This document shows positions 1 to 10,174 of a DNA stretch of 64,000 nt, piece by piece. Below the pieces are notes generated by a model, which was not told where the DNA came from, did not search any database, and saw only the letters and a list, made by a program, of their open reading frames with translations. This stretch comes from Eubacterium sp. (GTDB taxonomy: Bacteria; Bacillota; Clostridia; Lachnospirales; Lachnospiraceae). The first letter of the stretch is position 1; each line of letters opens with the position of its first letter. The stretch is from the NCBI GenBank assembly GCA_017634475.1, contig JAGBNH010000090.1:1-64000 (forward strand), given 5' to 3'. The position numbers and the translations under genes are program-made.

Positions 1-217
1 CCTTCCGGTGCCGTGCTCGCGGCAGCGAGTGCGGGCAGGGAAGGCGTTAGCAGGACAATGCATAGCCTTCCGGTGCCGTGCTCGCGGCAGCGAGTGCGGG
101 CAGGGAAGGCGTTAGCAGGAGGCCGCAGGCCGAAGAATCTTATCTTCAGCCCAAAAAGATCCTTCGCTCACAGGCTACGCGCACAAGTGCGCTTGCCTTG
201 TGGCTTAGGATGACAGG
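1..217. repeat. Nested-hairpin repeat element, left end cut by the window edge
   Basis: Two identical 55-bp copies (1-55 and 66-120; period 65 bp) each fold into a hairpin: outer arms CCTTCC/GGAAGG, inner arms GCTCGC/GCGAG. Each copy is followed by GCGTTAGCAGGA. After the second copy comes GAAGAATCTTATCTTC, then GATCCTTCG and a further hairpin (CACAGGC...GCCTTGTG around GCGC). The element ends in TTAGGATGACAGG near 217, which is the same right end as the element at 56662-56754. The left end (expected CCTGTCATTCTGAG) lies outside the window. Any ORF here is a by-product of the repeat. Confidence 0.75.
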
Positions 218-264
218 TCGGTGTCAGTTCATGTTGTCCACCCCTGTACTGTAGGTATGTGTAA

Positions 265-291
265 CAAAACCCGACGGGATGAACCGTCGGG
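265..291 (-). terminator. Rho-independent terminator of the Xre-regulator gene
   Basis: Arms CCCGACGG (270-277) and CCGTCGGG (284-291) enclose a 6-nt loop. Read on the minus strand the stem is followed by TTTTGTTAC. It lies about 70 nt past the stop of the Xre-type gene. The bases between the repeat and this hairpin (218-264) hold nothing else that I recognise. Confidence 0.7.
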
Positions 292-360
292 CGTATATGT
301 TATGGCGATATCGTCGGATTATTATCCATAGTCAAGAAGTAAATCCGGCTAGCTGCCATA

Positions 361-624
361 TCATGCTGTTCTTCCAAAGGACTGAACGCGCTCCGGTGTA
401 TCCAGGACGACGATGTCATCCATGGTCACATTCAGGACGATGGCAAGGATCACCAGGTTGTCGATGGTCGGCAGAGCCGTACCATGCTGCCACTTGTAAA
501 TGGCCTGGGGAGTGGAAAATCCGAAGATCTCCTGCAGATCCTTTACGGAAAGACCTGCATCCTTGCGAAGTCGCTCTATGTTCTGTCCTGTGGCAATCAG
601 ATTGATTGCAGGTATCATATTCAT
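361..624 (-). CDS. Small Xre-family helix-turn-helix regulator
   Basis: This 87-aa protein is almost entirely one Cro/C1-type HTH. The segment NIERLRKDAGLSVKDLQEIF forms the first helices, then GFSTPQAIYKWQHG is the turn and recognition helix, and LPTIDNLVILAIVLNV closes the domain. It should bind DNA as a small repressor; the target is unknown. I chose the ATG at 624 because AGGAGG stands 6 nt upstream (631-637 on the plus strand). The frame stays open 11 codons further, but without a ribosome site there. A 46-codon ORF on the same strand lies 168 nt upstream and may be its partner. No sensor domain is visible. The fold is sure, the role is not. Confidence 0.85.
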   Translation of the reverse strand: MNMIPAINLIATGQNIERLRKDAGLSVKDLQEIFGFSTPQAIYKWQHGTALPTIDNLVILAIVLNVTMDDIVVLDTPERVQSFGRTA

Positions 625-792
625 ACTTACCCTCCTTTTTCTGTCTGTAAACTTCAAGCTGACAATGGTTATGACTGTTTCGATTCTAAGGCGCCTGATC
701 CCCGAACAGATCTCCTGTTATGAGGTCCTCCCTTTGCGCGTTCCGGATCGATCGATCATAGAAAGATACGTACGAATAACTGTAAGTATATT

Positions 793-933
793 CTAATCCG
801 CAGAGCTGTGGCAATCGAAGGGAACACGGTCCGGATCTCGCAGATCAGCGCATGGGTTAATGGAATTGTTTCCCGCATTTAACGGGGTGATATTGATCCT
901 GTTATAGAACCGTTTCGACATTTCGATCGTCAT
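793..933 (-). CDS. 46-aa hypothetical small protein
   Basis: The ORF starts at an ATG preceded by AAAGGAGACTTC, a near-ideal ribosome site, and encodes 46 residues with two cysteines (about positions 31 and 41), an Asn/Asp-rich middle (NAGNNSINPCAD) and the end CHSSAD. There is no signal peptide or membrane segment. The leader holds two hairpins: CGGAC/GTCCG at 948-960 and CCCTTGTC/GACAAGGG at 1020-1041. It reads toward the Xre-type gene. I recognise no family. It could be a small regulatory or modified peptide, or merely a leader peptide. The ribosome site is the main support. Confidence 0.45.
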   Translation of the reverse strand: MTIEMSKRFYNRINITPLNAGNNSINPCADLRDPDRVPFDCHSSAD

Positions 934-1097
934 GAAGTCTCCTTTCCCGGACGTTGTCCGAATGTTCATAAAATGTGTCGCCGAGAACCGGATCCGTTGC
1001 GGAAGCAGCGCATGTTGATCCCTTGTCTGAAGCGACAAGGGTATAGTATCACAAAAAATAAACCATGTCATTATACTGATGGTATAAAAAACCAAAG

Positions 1098-1126
1098 TTC
1101 ACAAAAAGTCCTCAATATGGTATATT
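1098..1126 (+). promoter_or_regulatory. Sigma-A promoter of hflX
   Basis: TTCACA (1098-1103) and TATATT (1121-1126) are separated by exactly 17 bp and lie about 85 nt upstream of the hflX start. The rest of 934-1211 holds the hairpins of the small minus-strand ORF and no other gene that I can see. Confidence 0.65.
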
Positions 1127-1211
1127 CTTCAGGAAATGTTTTTTCTCCGGCGGTTTTACCGGAGGAAATATACACGGATAATGGAAATAGAAATACAGAG
1201 AGTGAGATCCT

Positions 1212-2480
1212 ATGGATAAACCGATGGAAAAGGAAATACGAAACGAGCGCCCGGAACGGGCGGTGCTGGTGGCAGTGCAGCTGCCCAACCGGCCGGATAC
1301 AGGACCGCTTCTCAGGGAGCTGGGAGAGCTGGCGAAGACGGCGGGAGCTGAGGTGGTGGGAACGCTGACCCAGGACAGAGACCGGTTTGAGCCCGGAACC
1401 TATCTCGGCACCGGAAAGCTGGAGGAGCTCAGGGAGCTTGTGCTCTCCGTAAATGCGGATCTGGTGATCACCGATGACGAACTGTCTCCGGCACAGCAGA
1501 AGAATCTGGAGCGGGCGCTGGATGTACGGGTACTGGACCGGACGGCAGTGATCCTGGATATCTTTGCGGATCATGCCAGGACCAGCGAAGGTAAGCTTCA
1601 GGTGGAGCTGGCGCAGCTGAGATACAATCTGTCCCGACTTACCGGACAGGGGACCGCCCTGTCCCGTCTGGGGGGCGGTATCGGAACCCGTGGTCCCGGT
1701 GAGAAGAAGCTGGAGCAGGACCGGCGTGCGGTACGGAACCGCATCGGCCAGCTGCGGCGTGAGCTGGAAGAGGTGAAGGCCCACCGGGAGCTTACCCGGA
1801 AGGAACGGACGAAGAAGGGAGTTCCCGTAGCCGCAGTGGTGGGCTACACCAATGCGGGGAAGTCTACGCTGTTAAATGTCCTTACCGATGCCGGCATCCT
1901 GGCGGAGGATAAGCTCTTTGCCACACTGGATACCACAACGCGTCTGCTGGAGCTGCCGGGAAAGCAGCAGATCCTCTTAACGGATACCGTAGGGTTTATC
2001 CGTAAGCTTCCCACAGAGCTGATCCGGGCCTTTCGAAGCACCCTGGAGGAGGCTTCCTATGCGGATTATCTGATCCATGTGGTGGATGCTTCCGATCCGG
2101 AGTGGGAGACCTACCGGAAGACCGTGTATGAGACCCTGGATCTGCTGGAGATCCGGGAGAAACCGGTGCTCACTGTGTTCAATAAAATGGATGTGGCAGA
2201 AGGTGAGATCCACCTTCGGGACGAACGTGCGGAGAAGACGGTACGTATTTCGGCCAAAACAAAAGAAGGACTCGATCAGCTGACCGAAGCCCTTCTGGAA
2301 ATGATCCGCGGAGGAAAACGCAGGATCGAAATGGTTCTTTCTTTTGATCAGATGTCCATCCTGTCCGAAATCCGGAAGAAGGGTGAGCTTCTGGCGGAGG
2401 AGTACCTTCCGGAAGGCGTAAGGATCGAGGCCTATGTACCTTCGGAGCTGGCAGGTAAACTGGACCGTCTGAAAGAATAG
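1212..2480 (+). CDS. hflX: GTPase HflX, ribosome-associated
   Basis: HflX is a translational GTPase that binds the 50S subunit and splits stalled or hibernating ribosomes under stress. The 422 aa show the N-terminal HflX domain with the glycine-rich stretch GGGIGTRGPGEKKLE (about 153-168), a coiled helix, then the G domain: G1 GYTNAGKST (211-219), G3 DTVGF (258-262), G4 NKMD (324-327) and G5 SAKT (about 347). Length and order are normal for the family. It has its own promoter and is convergent with the minus-strand glycan operon, so it is probably monocistronic. An in-frame ATG four codons later is an alternative start. Confidence 0.96.
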   Translation: MDKPMEKEIRNERPERAVLVAVQLPNRPDTGPLLRELGELAKTAGAEVVGTLTQDRDRFEPGTYLGTGKLEELRELVLSVNADLVITDDELSPAQQKNLERALDVRVLDRTAVILDIFADHARTSEGKLQVELAQLRYNLSRLTGQGTALSRLGGGIGTRGPGEKKLEQDRRAVRNRIGQLRRELEEVKAHRELTRKERTKKGVPVAAVVGYTNAGKSTLLNVLTDAGILAEDKLFATLDTTTRLLELPGKQQILLTDTVGFIRKLPTELIRAFRSTLEEASYADYLIHVVDASDPEWETYRKTVYETLDLLEIREKPVLTVFNKMDVAEGEIHLRDERAEKTVRISAKTKEGLDQLTEALLEMIRGGKRRIEMVLSFDQMSILSEIRKKGELLAEEYLPEGVRIEAYVPSELAGKLDRLKE

Positions 2481-2530
2481 CCGGAAACGCCGGAAGGCTG
2501 AACGGACAAGGATGGGAACCGCCGGATGGA

Positions 2531-3181
2531 TCAGCGGATCTCCCGGATAACCTGAAAGGCTTCCGCATATTTCCGGCAGATGGTGCTTCCCCGGTGCATG
2601 GCCAGAGCGCGGAGCGCTTCAATGGATCTTGGATGGGGATAGTCGCAGAGCTGGCTCTTATGACATTCCATGGCACGGAGCTTGGTCTCGATCTCCTCAG
2701 TGATATCCACATACATGGTGGGGATGAAGAGATTGTCCGCCGAGGGGGTGTTCCATTCGGTTTCGGAAAGAGTTTCATAGGCGTAGATCGCCTGAAGCTT
2801 CGGGAAGGTCACCGGCCGGAGGGCCACCATGGCTGCTTCCACCACCATCCGGTGATCGATATGCATATCTCCCTTGTGGGGAAGAAAAACAACATCCGGG
2901 CTGAGGGCCAGAAGCTGCTCCTGGAACGCCCGGTTCAGTTCCGTGGTCTTCATTTCCCGAAGGCCTACCACGGGAAGATCCATGAAGTGGGTCTTTACGT
3001 TCATCATTTCATGAGATGCAATGGCCTCGCGCTTCTGCAGCTGGACCATTTCGTTCTGAAGGTCACCGGCAGTTACCTCACAGACGGTAACGCTGTGGCC
3101 TTCTTTTGCGTATTTGGCCATGGTCCCGCCCACGCCCAGGATCTCGTCATCATTATGGGGTGCGATCACTACGATATTCAT
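2531..3181 (-). CDS. PIG-L family (LmbE-like) N-acetyl-sugar deacetylase
   Basis: The protein has 216 aa. PIG-L/LmbE enzymes are Zn2+-dependent and remove acetyl groups from GlcNAc-containing substrates. The metal motif appears as PHNDDE (8-13; the usual PHPDDE with N for P), and the second metal motif HIDHR lies near 107-111. There is no signal peptide, so it acts in the cytoplasm. It is the last gene of the five-gene operon, 27 nt after the sugar transferase, so its likely substrate is a lipid-linked or nucleotide-linked amino sugar of that pathway (inference). Mycothiol/bacillithiol-type deacetylases are in the same superfamily, and substrate cannot be read from sequence. Confidence 0.88.
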   Translation of the reverse strand: MNIVVIAPHNDDEILGVGGTMAKYAKEGHSVTVCEVTAGDLQNEMVQLQKREAIASHEMMNVKTHFMDLPVVGLREMKTTELNRAFQEQLLALSPDVVFLPHKGDMHIDHRMVVEAAMVALRPVTFPKLQAIYAYETLSETEWNTPSADNLFIPTMYVDITEEIETKLRAMECHKSQLCDYPHPRSIEALRALAMHRGSTICRKYAEAFQVIREIR

Positions 3182-3208
3182 ATTCGCTGTATCCTTTTCT
3201 TTATATAA

Positions 3209-3892
3209 CTAATGGTTGTTCTGCGCCTTGGCATCTGTAAAAAGATTCTTTCCGTTAAATTCTTCCCGGTCGCCGCCTACGCGGTATTCTGCGCCGGAGA
3301 TGGCTTCCCGGAGGACGGCAAAGAGCATCTGAATGTCTACGGACAGGCTGCAGTTCTCGATGTACCAGATATCATTTTCAAACTGATCGTTCCAGGTCCA
3401 GGTTTTCATGGGCTTAAGGGGAACCAGGGCAAAACCGGGACGGACCAGATGCCGTCTTCTGTGCCGTTTGGTATAGAGCGGCATATATTTCACCAGAAGG
3501 GGCCGGGGGCCGATGATGCTCATCTTACCGGTAAGGATGCAGAACAGCTCCGGAAGCTCGTCCAGGGAGAACCGGCGGATGAATCTGCCGAATTTGGTGG
3601 AACGCTGGGCCTCCGGCAGAAGATTTCCGTCTTTGTCGGTGGCGTTGGTCATGGAACGGAATTTATACAGGCGGAAGGGCTTGCCCTTGAGGCCCGGCCG
3701 TTCCTGAGAGAACAGGATGGGTCTTCCGTGGAAGATGAGCTCCAGTACGGAAATAAAGAGGAGCAGCGGAGATAAAAGAATGATGGCAAATCCGCTGAGG
3801 AAGATATCCAGAAGGCGTTTTCCCACCAGGGTATAAAAGGTTCTTCTGGGCTTTGGAAGAGCTTCGGTTGATCTCTGTTTCTTTTCGTTCAT
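3209..3892 (-). CDS. Bacterial sugar transferase (PglC/WcaJ-type phosphoglycosyl transferase)
   Basis: This 227-aa membrane enzyme transfers a sugar-1-phosphate from a UDP-sugar to undecaprenyl phosphate, the first step in making a cell-surface glycan. A single hydrophobic re-entrant segment (about 27-51) follows KRLLDIFLSG. Further hallmarks are QERPGLKGKPFRLYKFRSM, the DELPEL helix and GPRPLL (about 128-133). In this family the catalytic Asp-Glu pair lies in the SLDELPEL motif, which is intact. The short, PglC-like form lacks the multi-TM N-terminal half of WcaJ. The start is set by AAGGAG 6 nt upstream. It follows the hexapeptide acyltransferase by 26 nt. Confidence 0.93.
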   Translation of the reverse strand: MNEKKQRSTEALPKPRRTFYTLVGKRLLDIFLSGFAIILLSPLLLFISVLELIFHGRPILFSQERPGLKGKPFRLYKFRSMTNATDKDGNLLPEAQRSTKFGRFIRRFSLDELPELFCILTGKMSIIGPRPLLVKYMPLYTKRHRRRHLVRPGFALVPLKPMKTWTWNDQFENDIWYIENCSLSVDIQMLFAVLREAISGAEYRVGGDREEFNGKNLFTDAKAQNNH

Positions 3893-3918
3893 AGGTCTCT
3901 CCTTGATCCTGAGAATGG

Positions 3919-4824
3919 TTAGTGTGCGGGGTTGCCCTTCACAACGGAATGAGGCTCCACGTTCTTTGTCACCACGGACCCCATGCCGATCCTGGCGCCG
4001 TCTTCGATCCGCCGGCCGTCCCGGATGGTGCTGTTTCCGGAAATGAAGACCTGTTTTCCCGTGGAGGAGCTGCCGAACATGATGGTCTCTCCAACCACAA
4101 AGGTATCCTCGCCAAGAACAACATTATGCGAGATAAATGTACTGTTGTCAATCTTAACTCCTCTTCGGAGGATGGTCTGGTCAATGGCCCCCCGGGCGAT
4201 AACGGTCAGGGCGCCGATCTTCACATCATCTTCAATGATGACGCTGCCGAACTGGGGCATGGTGAGAGCGCTTCCGTCCTCATCCCTGTCCGTTGACAGG
4301 CCGTCTGCGCCGATTACCGTATTCTCCCGGATGGTGATCCGGTTTCCCATATGGATCTCTCCCACCAGCCGGGCGCCGGAGCCGATGTAGCAGTCGTCCC
4401 CCATTTCCACCTGGCCGCCGATATAGGCGCCGGGCAGGATCCTGCAGTTCTTCCCGATGCTGGCGGTTTTTGCGATGCAGGCGCCACCGATGATGTCGAA
4501 TTCCTCCACAGGAGGATCGTAGGTGATGCCGTTATCCCGGAAGAAGGCGCAGTAAGCGTTCTTCGGGTTGGGGGAGGGAACTACGGCGTGTCTTTCCTTA
4601 AGCGCCTCCGGCACCGGTTCCGTATCGGGCCAGAAGACAAGACAGGAGGAACACTTGAGGAAGGCGTCTGCATGGGACAGATAGTCCGCGATGATGAACA
4701 TGACCGCATTGTCCTTGGGATGGTTCAGAGAGGCCGGCCGCAGGATGGGAAAATCCTTCCCGGGTACATATTGGGATGCATCGATCCGGAAATAAACGGG
4801 ATCGGTCATTTGTTCCTTGTTCAT
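3919..4824 (-). CDS. Hexapeptide-repeat (LpxD/NeuD-like) acyltransferase
   Basis: This 301-aa protein has an N-terminal domain of about 110 aa, then a left-handed beta-helix made of [IVL]-G-x4 turns such as [18 protein letters not shown] and [15 protein letters not shown] carries the His expected for the catalytic base of LpxD-type enzymes. The cell is Gram-positive, so a lipid A role is unlikely. More likely it acylates or acetylates an amino sugar for the sugar transferase encoded next (inference). The start is ATG at 4824, which overlaps the hscC stop as ATGA and has GGAGG 7 nt upstream, so translation is coupled. An upstream ATG at 4839 is disfavoured because it lies before that ribosome site. 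Confidence 0.85.
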   Translation of the reverse strand: MNKEQMTDPVYFRIDASQYVPGKDFPILRPASLNHPKDNAVMFIIADYLSHADAFLKCSSCLVFWPDTEPVPEALKERHAVVPSPNPKNAYCAFFRDNGITYDPPVEEFDIIGGACIAKTASIGKNCRILPGAYIGGQVEMGDDCYIGSGARLVGEIHMGNRITIRENTVIGADGLSTDRDEDGSALTMPQFGSVIIEDDVKIGALTVIARGAIDQTILRRGVKIDNSTFISHNVVLGEDTFVVGETIMFGSSSTGKQVFISGNSTIRDGRRIEDGARIGMGSVVTKNVEPHSVVKGNPAH

Positions 4825-6515
4825 TGTTCTTCCTCCCATTGATCCAGAAATTCGGTCAGTCGTTTACGTTCCTTTTCGATGATCCGTTTATCCTGAGACT
4901 GGAGTGCCATCTCGAATTTCCGGATCTCCGCCTCCAGGATATCTCTGTCCTGTCCCAGGCATTCCTCGTAGAGCCGCTCGCTCCGGAGAAGAACCAGGCT
5001 GTTCTCCTCCTGTTCTCTCGGCGGGATCTTCAGATAGGCCAGCTCCTGAAGCCTTGCTTCGATCTCTTCATCCGTCATTTCCACATACTGTCCCTTGATG
5101 ATGCAGCGCTCCTTCTTGCCGGTGGAAACGGATTTTACTTCTACCTCCAGGATGGAGTTGATGTCATAGGTGTAGGTCACATCCACAGCCTCCACGCCGG
5201 CCTTGGCCCGGGGCACGTCGATCTCCAGCGTTCCCAGCAGGAGATTGTTCTTCGCGATCCGGCTTTCGCCCTGAAGCACATCGATCCGGATCTTTGTCTG
5301 GTTGTCCCGGGCGGTAAAGAACCGTTCGGTCCGGCTGGCGGGAATGACGGTATTTCTTTCCAGGATGGGACAGAAATGTCCGCCCTCCTGATACCGTTCT
5401 CCCAGATCCACCACAACCTCTGTACCCAGAGTGAAGGAGCATACATCCGTAAGGATCACCTCCCGGATGGATTCCTTCCGCTCCTTGATGGCTCCCTGAA
5501 TGGCAGCCCCCAGAGCCACCGCTTCATCGGGATTGATGGTAGTGTCCGGGAAGGTCATGAAGAGCTTGCTGACAAATTTACGGATCCCCGGGGCTTTTGT
5601 GGCCCCGCCCACAAGAACGATCTTGTCTATATCGGTGATCTTGAGCATGGCATCCGAAAGGGCGCGCTTCACCGGGATCCGGATCTTCTCATAGAGATTC
5701 TCGCAGTGTTTTTCGTATTCCGTCAGGGTGATCTCCGTATTGATCAGCTGGTCGCCGATCTTCGGGGCCATGACCGCCTTCGCCTCGTCGGTGAACTTAA
5801 GCTTCGCCTTTTCGGCCTCACGGTACACCATGGCCAGCTCCTTCAGGGAAAGGGCTTCTCTCCGGAGCTCCGGATTCTTTTTAAAGAACAGCTCCTCCAG
5901 CACCCGGGTAAAATCCTCGCCGCCAAGATAGTTATCCCCGGCAACGGCTCTTACCTCAAGGATGGGAGGAAAGTAATCCAGGATGGAAACGTCCAGCGTT
6001 CCTCCTCCCAGGTCGAAGACCAGATTCTTGGCGGGCTTATCCTCGTTATACAGTCCGTAGGCTATGGCTGCGGCAGTGGGTTCGCTGATGATCCGTTCCA
6101 CCGTAAGCCCGGCCAGCTCGCCGGCTCTCCTGGTGGCTTTTCTTCGCATGTCGTTGAAATAGGCAGGGACGCTGATCACCGCTTCCGTCACCGGCTCTCC
6201 GAGATAGGCTTCCGCGTCCTCCTTAAGAGAGCGCAGGATGAAGCTGGAAAGCTCCTCTGCCGTATATTCCTTTCCCGACAGATTGAATTTCCGGTCGCTG
6301 CCCATGTCCCGCTTGAAGGTTGCGGCACAGGTGTTGGGATATAATTGCTTTCGTTCTTTGGCGGTCCGGCCGACGTAGACGGTTCCGTCCTCGTCGATGC
6401 TGACTACGGAGGGGGTAAGATGCTCTCCCAGACGATTGGGGATGATCTTAGGACCCTCATCCGTATAGACCGCAGCAAGACTGTTGGTTGTACCAAGGTC
6501 AATACCGATTATCAT
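4821..6515 (-). CDS. hscC: HscC-like Hsp70 chaperone
   Basis: This 564-aa Hsp70 matches the shorter HscC class rather than the roughly 610-640-aa DnaK. The nucleotide-binding domain has GIDLGTTNS (phosphate 1), VPAYFND, the [10 protein letters not shown] segment, [10 protein letters not shown] (phosphate 2) and [13 protein letters not shown] (adenosine). The substrate-binding domain is followed by a short, charged helical lid ending in EEEQ. All ATPase motifs are intact. HscC proteins are specialised Hsp70s that work with unusual J proteins. Here the J-like partner is encoded immediately upstream with an ATGA overlap at 6512-6515, and the next gene downstream is coupled in the same way. That arrangement argues for fixed stoichiometry and a dedicated role. 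Confidence 0.93.
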   Translation of the reverse strand: MIIGIDLGTTNSLAAVYTDEGPKIIPNRLGEHLTPSVVSIDEDGTVYVGRTAKERKQLYPNTCAATFKRDMGSDRKFNLSGKEYTAEELSSFILRSLKEDAEAYLGEPVTEAVISVPAYFNDMRRKATRRAGELAGLTVERIISEPTAAAIAYGLYNEDKPAKNLVFDLGGGTLDVSILDYFPPILEVRAVAGDNYLGGEDFTRVLEELFFKKNPELRREALSLKELAMVYREAEKAKLKFTDEAKAVMAPKIGDQLINTEITLTEYEKHCENLYEKIRIPVKRALSDAMLKITDIDKIVLVGGATKAPGIRKFVSKLFMTFPDTTINPDEAVALGAAIQGAIKERKESIREVILTDVCSFTLGTEVVVDLGERYQEGGHFCPILERNTVIPASRTERFFTARDNQTKIRIDVLQGESRIAKNNLLLGTLEIDVPRAKAGVEAVDVTYTYDINSILEVEVKSVSTGKKERCIIKGQYVEMTDEEIEARLQELAYLKIPPREQEENSLVLLRSERLYEECLGQDRDILEAEIRKFEMALQSQDKRIIEKERKRLTEFLDQWEEEQ

Positions 6516-9500
6516 TTCCGTTCCTCTTTTATTGCATTGATCGCCGCATAGAGCTCGGCGTCGGTGTTATTGATGGCCAGGGCGAGCTTATAGCTTTCCA
6601 GGGCCTGCTCCGGAGCGCCGGACATTTCCAGGATGTTTGCCCGGGTAAGAAGCCGGTCGTAGCAGTCAGACTCGCGGCAGAAGCTGCAGAGCGGGAATTC
6701 GCACATTTTCTCCAGCATGGCTTCCGCCTTCTCCGGAAGACCGATGAGATAATAATACTTGGCCATTTCGGAGTACCGAAGGGGCCTGGAATTCGGGTAG
6801 GCGACGCAGGCCTCGATGGTCTTGTTGGGGGACACCAGATGGTTGATGCAGTCCTTCGCCTTCGCTGCCGCTTCTTCGGCTTTTCCTGCCCGCATGAGGG
6901 CTTCCGCCAGCTCCAGCCGGAGCTTCCCCAGGATATATAACGGTTTATCCGGCGGGAGGGTCTCCTCACGGAAATGTTCCGCCTGCTTCAGATGCTTTAT
7001 GGCAGCCTCATAGTCGCGGCGCACGAACATTTCATGGCGTCCCAGTTCCCGGTAGATCGAGGAGATATAGCGCTTGTTCACTTCCGGGGCAGGATCGATG
7101 GAGGATACGGAATGCTCCGCAAAATCCAGAAGATCCGCGTAGGATGCTTCATATTCCGGATAGTTCTCCATGATATAAAAGATCTCCATGATCCGGACCT
7201 GATTGGCGGTGAGGGAAGCGTAGCAGTCCGGTTCACCCGCCGGATAGTCCCGGAAGATCTCACTGATCCCCTTGTAGGTCTTCTCCGGACCTTCCTTCTG
7301 AAGGGCTCGAAGCAGATAGGTCTGGATGATGTCGCATTCCCGGAGGGCATTTTCATAATCCCGGTTCCGCTTATAGAGCTTGGCCATGGTCTCATGGGTT
7401 CCGGTGTTATCCAGATGGAACTGCTCATAGTAGGCCAGGGCGTAGTCGATGGCTTCGCTGTATCTTCTTCGCATTTCCAGGAAGCGGATGTAATTTCGCT
7501 GCAGGGCCGTGTTGATGGGATTTTCCTCAAGCAGTGCATTTCCCTTCTTGAAGGCTTCCTCCGCCTCATCGTAACGCTTCAGCATCATCAGGGAATAGGC
7601 CACAACGTTATAGGCGTAAATGTCCCCGGGATCATCCTCCACTGCTTTACGGCCTGCCTCCAGGGCCTTCTCGAATTCGTTGCCTTCGATGTAGACCAGA
7701 CCGAGAGATATGTAAAAATATGCGTTGGCCTGATTATCCAGCTGCTTCAGGGAATGGTCCACAGCGGCGCGGTAATCGGCCATATCCTCTGTATCCGCAA
7801 AGGAATCCAGATAATAGTCCGAGATCTTCTCGTGGGCAGAGGCGTGCCCTTCGTCCAGGACCAGTGTCTTCTCGAAATATTTCAGGGCTTCGTCCTTCTT
7901 CTTCTGCCGCTTCAGGTACATGCCGTATTCATAGAATACATCCGGATCATCGCTGAAGAGCTGCAGCATTTTCTCGTATTCCGGGGCTGCATCCTCCTTC
8001 AGGGCTTCCAGGATATCGGTCTTTATCCAATGGGCCTGACGGGACAGGTCGTTTATGCTGATGGACTTCTCGGTGATGACCATCGACTCCTTAAGGAGGT
8101 GGCTTCGGACCTCGGGATCCTTCTGCTGCAGCCCAAGATGATAAAGGGTCATGGCATATTCGTTATAGAATTCCGAAGGGTTCTCGATATCGCAGGCTTC
8201 GCTGTCCATTTCCGGCATGAGCTTTTGGAAGATCTCCTTTGCGGCAGTGTAATCCTTTTCCCGCTTCAGCTTCCTGGCATGCTCCAGGGAAAAGGCCATG
8301 CTGTTTATGCCGTTTCTCTCCGCAACCTGCAGCATCTCATCGAACAGGTCACTCCGTTCATAGATATTGAAGACCTTTGCCGCATAGACATAGGCCTTGG
8401 GATAATCGGGGATCATATCCACCACATTCCAGAAATCCTCGATCACAAGCCCTGCATTTCGCCCGTAGAAGGCAGCCTCCTGGCGGAGAGCATAAGCAGC
8501 GGTGTAATCCGGCACCCGTTCGATGAGGCCGTTCCAGAGTTCGATGGCGGTGTCATAGCGTTTTTCTTCATTGAGCATCTGCCCCTTGATGGCGGTATAG
8601 CGGATCTGTTCGTCATCCCGGAGGGAGCGTGCTATGGCCATGTCCATCAGGGCAAATGCCTCGTCCGGTTCTCCCTTCTCCTTCCTGCTGAGGGCAAGGA
8701 GATAGTAGCTGTAGCCCAGTCGCTCCAGGCGCTTGTTTTCCTCCGCCGTAAGCTCTTCCCCGGCCTGTTTTCTCTCGTAAAGGGGAAGAAGATAGCTCTG
8801 CCATTTTAGAAGATGGGGCTCCGCTTCTTTGATCTGTTCATTTTTTATGTAGCACCGGGCGTACAGATTGTAGTAGGAGTATTCGTTCTCCTCATCCGGA
8901 ACGATCCCCTTAAGGAGCTCCAGGGCTTTATCCGAATTATCCTTCCTGAGGTAGCACCAGCCGGCTTCGATGGCGGACCGAACGTCCCCCGGGTTCTCGG
9001 CTATACATTTCTCATAATGGGCCAGCAGCTTTTCATCCACCAGGTCCACAAATTCCTCGATGCTCCGGTTCTGATCCGCAAACTCCAGAGCAAGGAGCAC
9101 TTCTTCATCCGCCTTCTCATAATCGCCGGTCATGAAATGATAGATGGACCGGCCGAAATTGGCAAGGACATAGTGAGGCTCGTGGGAGAGCACCCGTTCA
9201 AATGCATCGAGCACGAAGTCCGAAGGGTCTTTCTCCCCATCCTTGTACCAGGTCTTCACGAGGAAGAAGCCCAAATTCGCCAGAGAGAAGTCGTCCAGGA
9301 CGGGTATGGTCTCCGGCGTAAGGAAATGCAGGGCCACAGGAAGTCCTTCCGCATTTCTGTCCGTAAAATCCAGGTAGCGGAGCAGTGCTACCATCTCAAA
9401 GGGATGGTAAATGTGGGAGCTCCGGAGGCTGATCAGTCTTGCCGCAAACTCGTCCAGGATCTTGGGCACATTCTCCGGAGGCGTGAATTTGTTCAGCACC

Positions 9501-10174
9501 GCACTGAAGAGGTGATAGAGTCCCGACACATTCCGGATATATTTGTCGGTCTCCGGGATATTGCTCTCATCCTCGTAGTGCATTTCCGCGGTAAGCGGGA
9601 TATCGCATACCGGAGCAAAGTCCAGCTCGCTTCTGGGGATGATGGCGTCGTAGGTAAAGTAATCCGGTTCGTTGATGTGGCTCAGGATGAAACGGATGTA
9701 GTTCTCGGGAAAAACCTCCATGAGGGCCGCGGATTCATCCGTGATCCGGAAGATCTCATCGAAGAACTGCCATACCCGGGTGGGATAATGGAAATGCGTC
9801 TGGGTGTAGACAAGGAATTCCTGACGGACCTGATCCACGGTATCCAGTCCCTGGATGAGGGGCGTGTCCGCCCATTTCTTCCAGAGGGAAAGGTCTCTCC
9901 GGGAAGGGATATCTTCATAGATGGAGTCGGCATCAGCCATGAGCTGCTCCAGGGGAGTAAGCTCTCCGGGCCGGGCTTCGGCATTTTCTTCGCTGTCCTT
10001 CCTGCGGTTCAAAAGCTCCACGGCCTTCTCATAGGCCTCCCGGAGCATTTTAAAGCCCTCGGGATCATCCTCCGGATTTGTGTGGAGGAGACGCTGCCGG
10101 TAGGCTTCCCGGACCGCTGCCTCATCTGCCGTATCCTCTATTCCCAGTATTTCCCATACTTTCTTCTCGTTCAT
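6512..10174 (-). CDS. Giant TPR protein with a degenerate N-terminal J domain
   Basis: The protein has 1220 aa. Residues 1-60 fit a J domain ([23 protein letters not shown], then a loop and [10 protein letters not shown]), but the invariant HPD between helices II and III reads N33-P34-E35. The rest is helical, with many TPR-like repeats rich in Ala/Tyr/Leu (for example [20 protein letters not shown] and [20 protein letters not shown] regions). No signal peptide or membrane segment is seen. It starts the operon and overlaps hscC by ATGA, so it is the likely co-chaperone or client scaffold of HscC. Loss of HPD suggests it may not stimulate ATP hydrolysis in the usual way (inference). The start has an AGGAAGGG ribosome site. 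Confidence 0.88.
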   Translation of the reverse strand: MNEKKVWEILGIEDTADEAAVREAYRQRLLHTNPEDDPEGFKMLREAYEKAVELLNRRKDSEENAEARPGELTPLEQLMADADSIYEDIPSRRDLSLWKKWADTPLIQGLDTVDQVRQEFLVYTQTHFHYPTRVWQFFDEIFRITDESAALMEVFPENYIRFILSHINEPDYFTYDAIIPRSELDFAPVCDIPLTAEMHYEDESNIPETDKYIRNVSGLYHLFSAVLNKFTPPENVPKILDEFAARLISLRSSHIYHPFEMVALLRYLDFTDRNAEGLPVALHFLTPETIPVLDDFSLANLGFFLVKTWYKDGEKDPSDFVLDAFERVLSHEPHYVLANFGRSIYHFMTGDYEKADEEVLLALEFADQNRSIEEFVDLVDEKLLAHYEKCIAENPGDVRSAIEAGWCYLRKDNSDKALELLKGIVPDEENEYSYYNLYARCYIKNEQIKEAEPHLLKWQSYLLPLYERKQAGEELTAEENKRLERLGYSYYLLALSRKEKGEPDEAFALMDMAIARSLRDDEQIRYTAIKGQMLNEEKRYDTAIELWNGLIERVPDYTAAYALRQEAAFYGRNAGLVIEDFWNVVDMIPDYPKAYVYAAKVFNIYERSDLFDEMLQVAERNGINSMAFSLEHARKLKREKDYTAAKEIFQKLMPEMDSEACDIENPSEFYNEYAMTLYHLGLQQKDPEVRSHLLKESMVITEKSISINDLSRQAHWIKTDILEALKEDAAPEYEKMLQLFSDDPDVFYEYGMYLKRQKKKDEALKYFEKTLVLDEGHASAHEKISDYYLDSFADTEDMADYRAAVDHSLKQLDNQANAYFYISLGLVYIEGNEFEKALEAGRKAVEDDPGDIYAYNVVAYSLMMLKRYDEAEEAFKKGNALLEENPINTALQRNYIRFLEMRRRYSEAIDYALAYYEQFHLDNTGTHETMAKLYKRNRDYENALRECDIIQTYLLRALQKEGPEKTYKGISEIFRDYPAGEPDCYASLTANQVRIMEIFYIMENYPEYEASYADLLDFAEHSVSSIDPAPEVNKRYISSIYRELGRHEMFVRRDYEAAIKHLKQAEHFREETLPPDKPLYILGKLRLELAEALMRAGKAEEAAAKAKDCINHLVSPNKTIEACVAYPNSRPLRYSEMAKYYYLIGLPEKAEAMLEKMCEFPLCSFCRESDCYDRLLTRANILEMSGAPEQALESYKLALAINNTDAELYAAINAIKEERK

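Noticed and set aside
13..213. 66-codon ORF at the window start
   Set aside because: It lies wholly in the nested-hairpin repeat and has no ribosome site.
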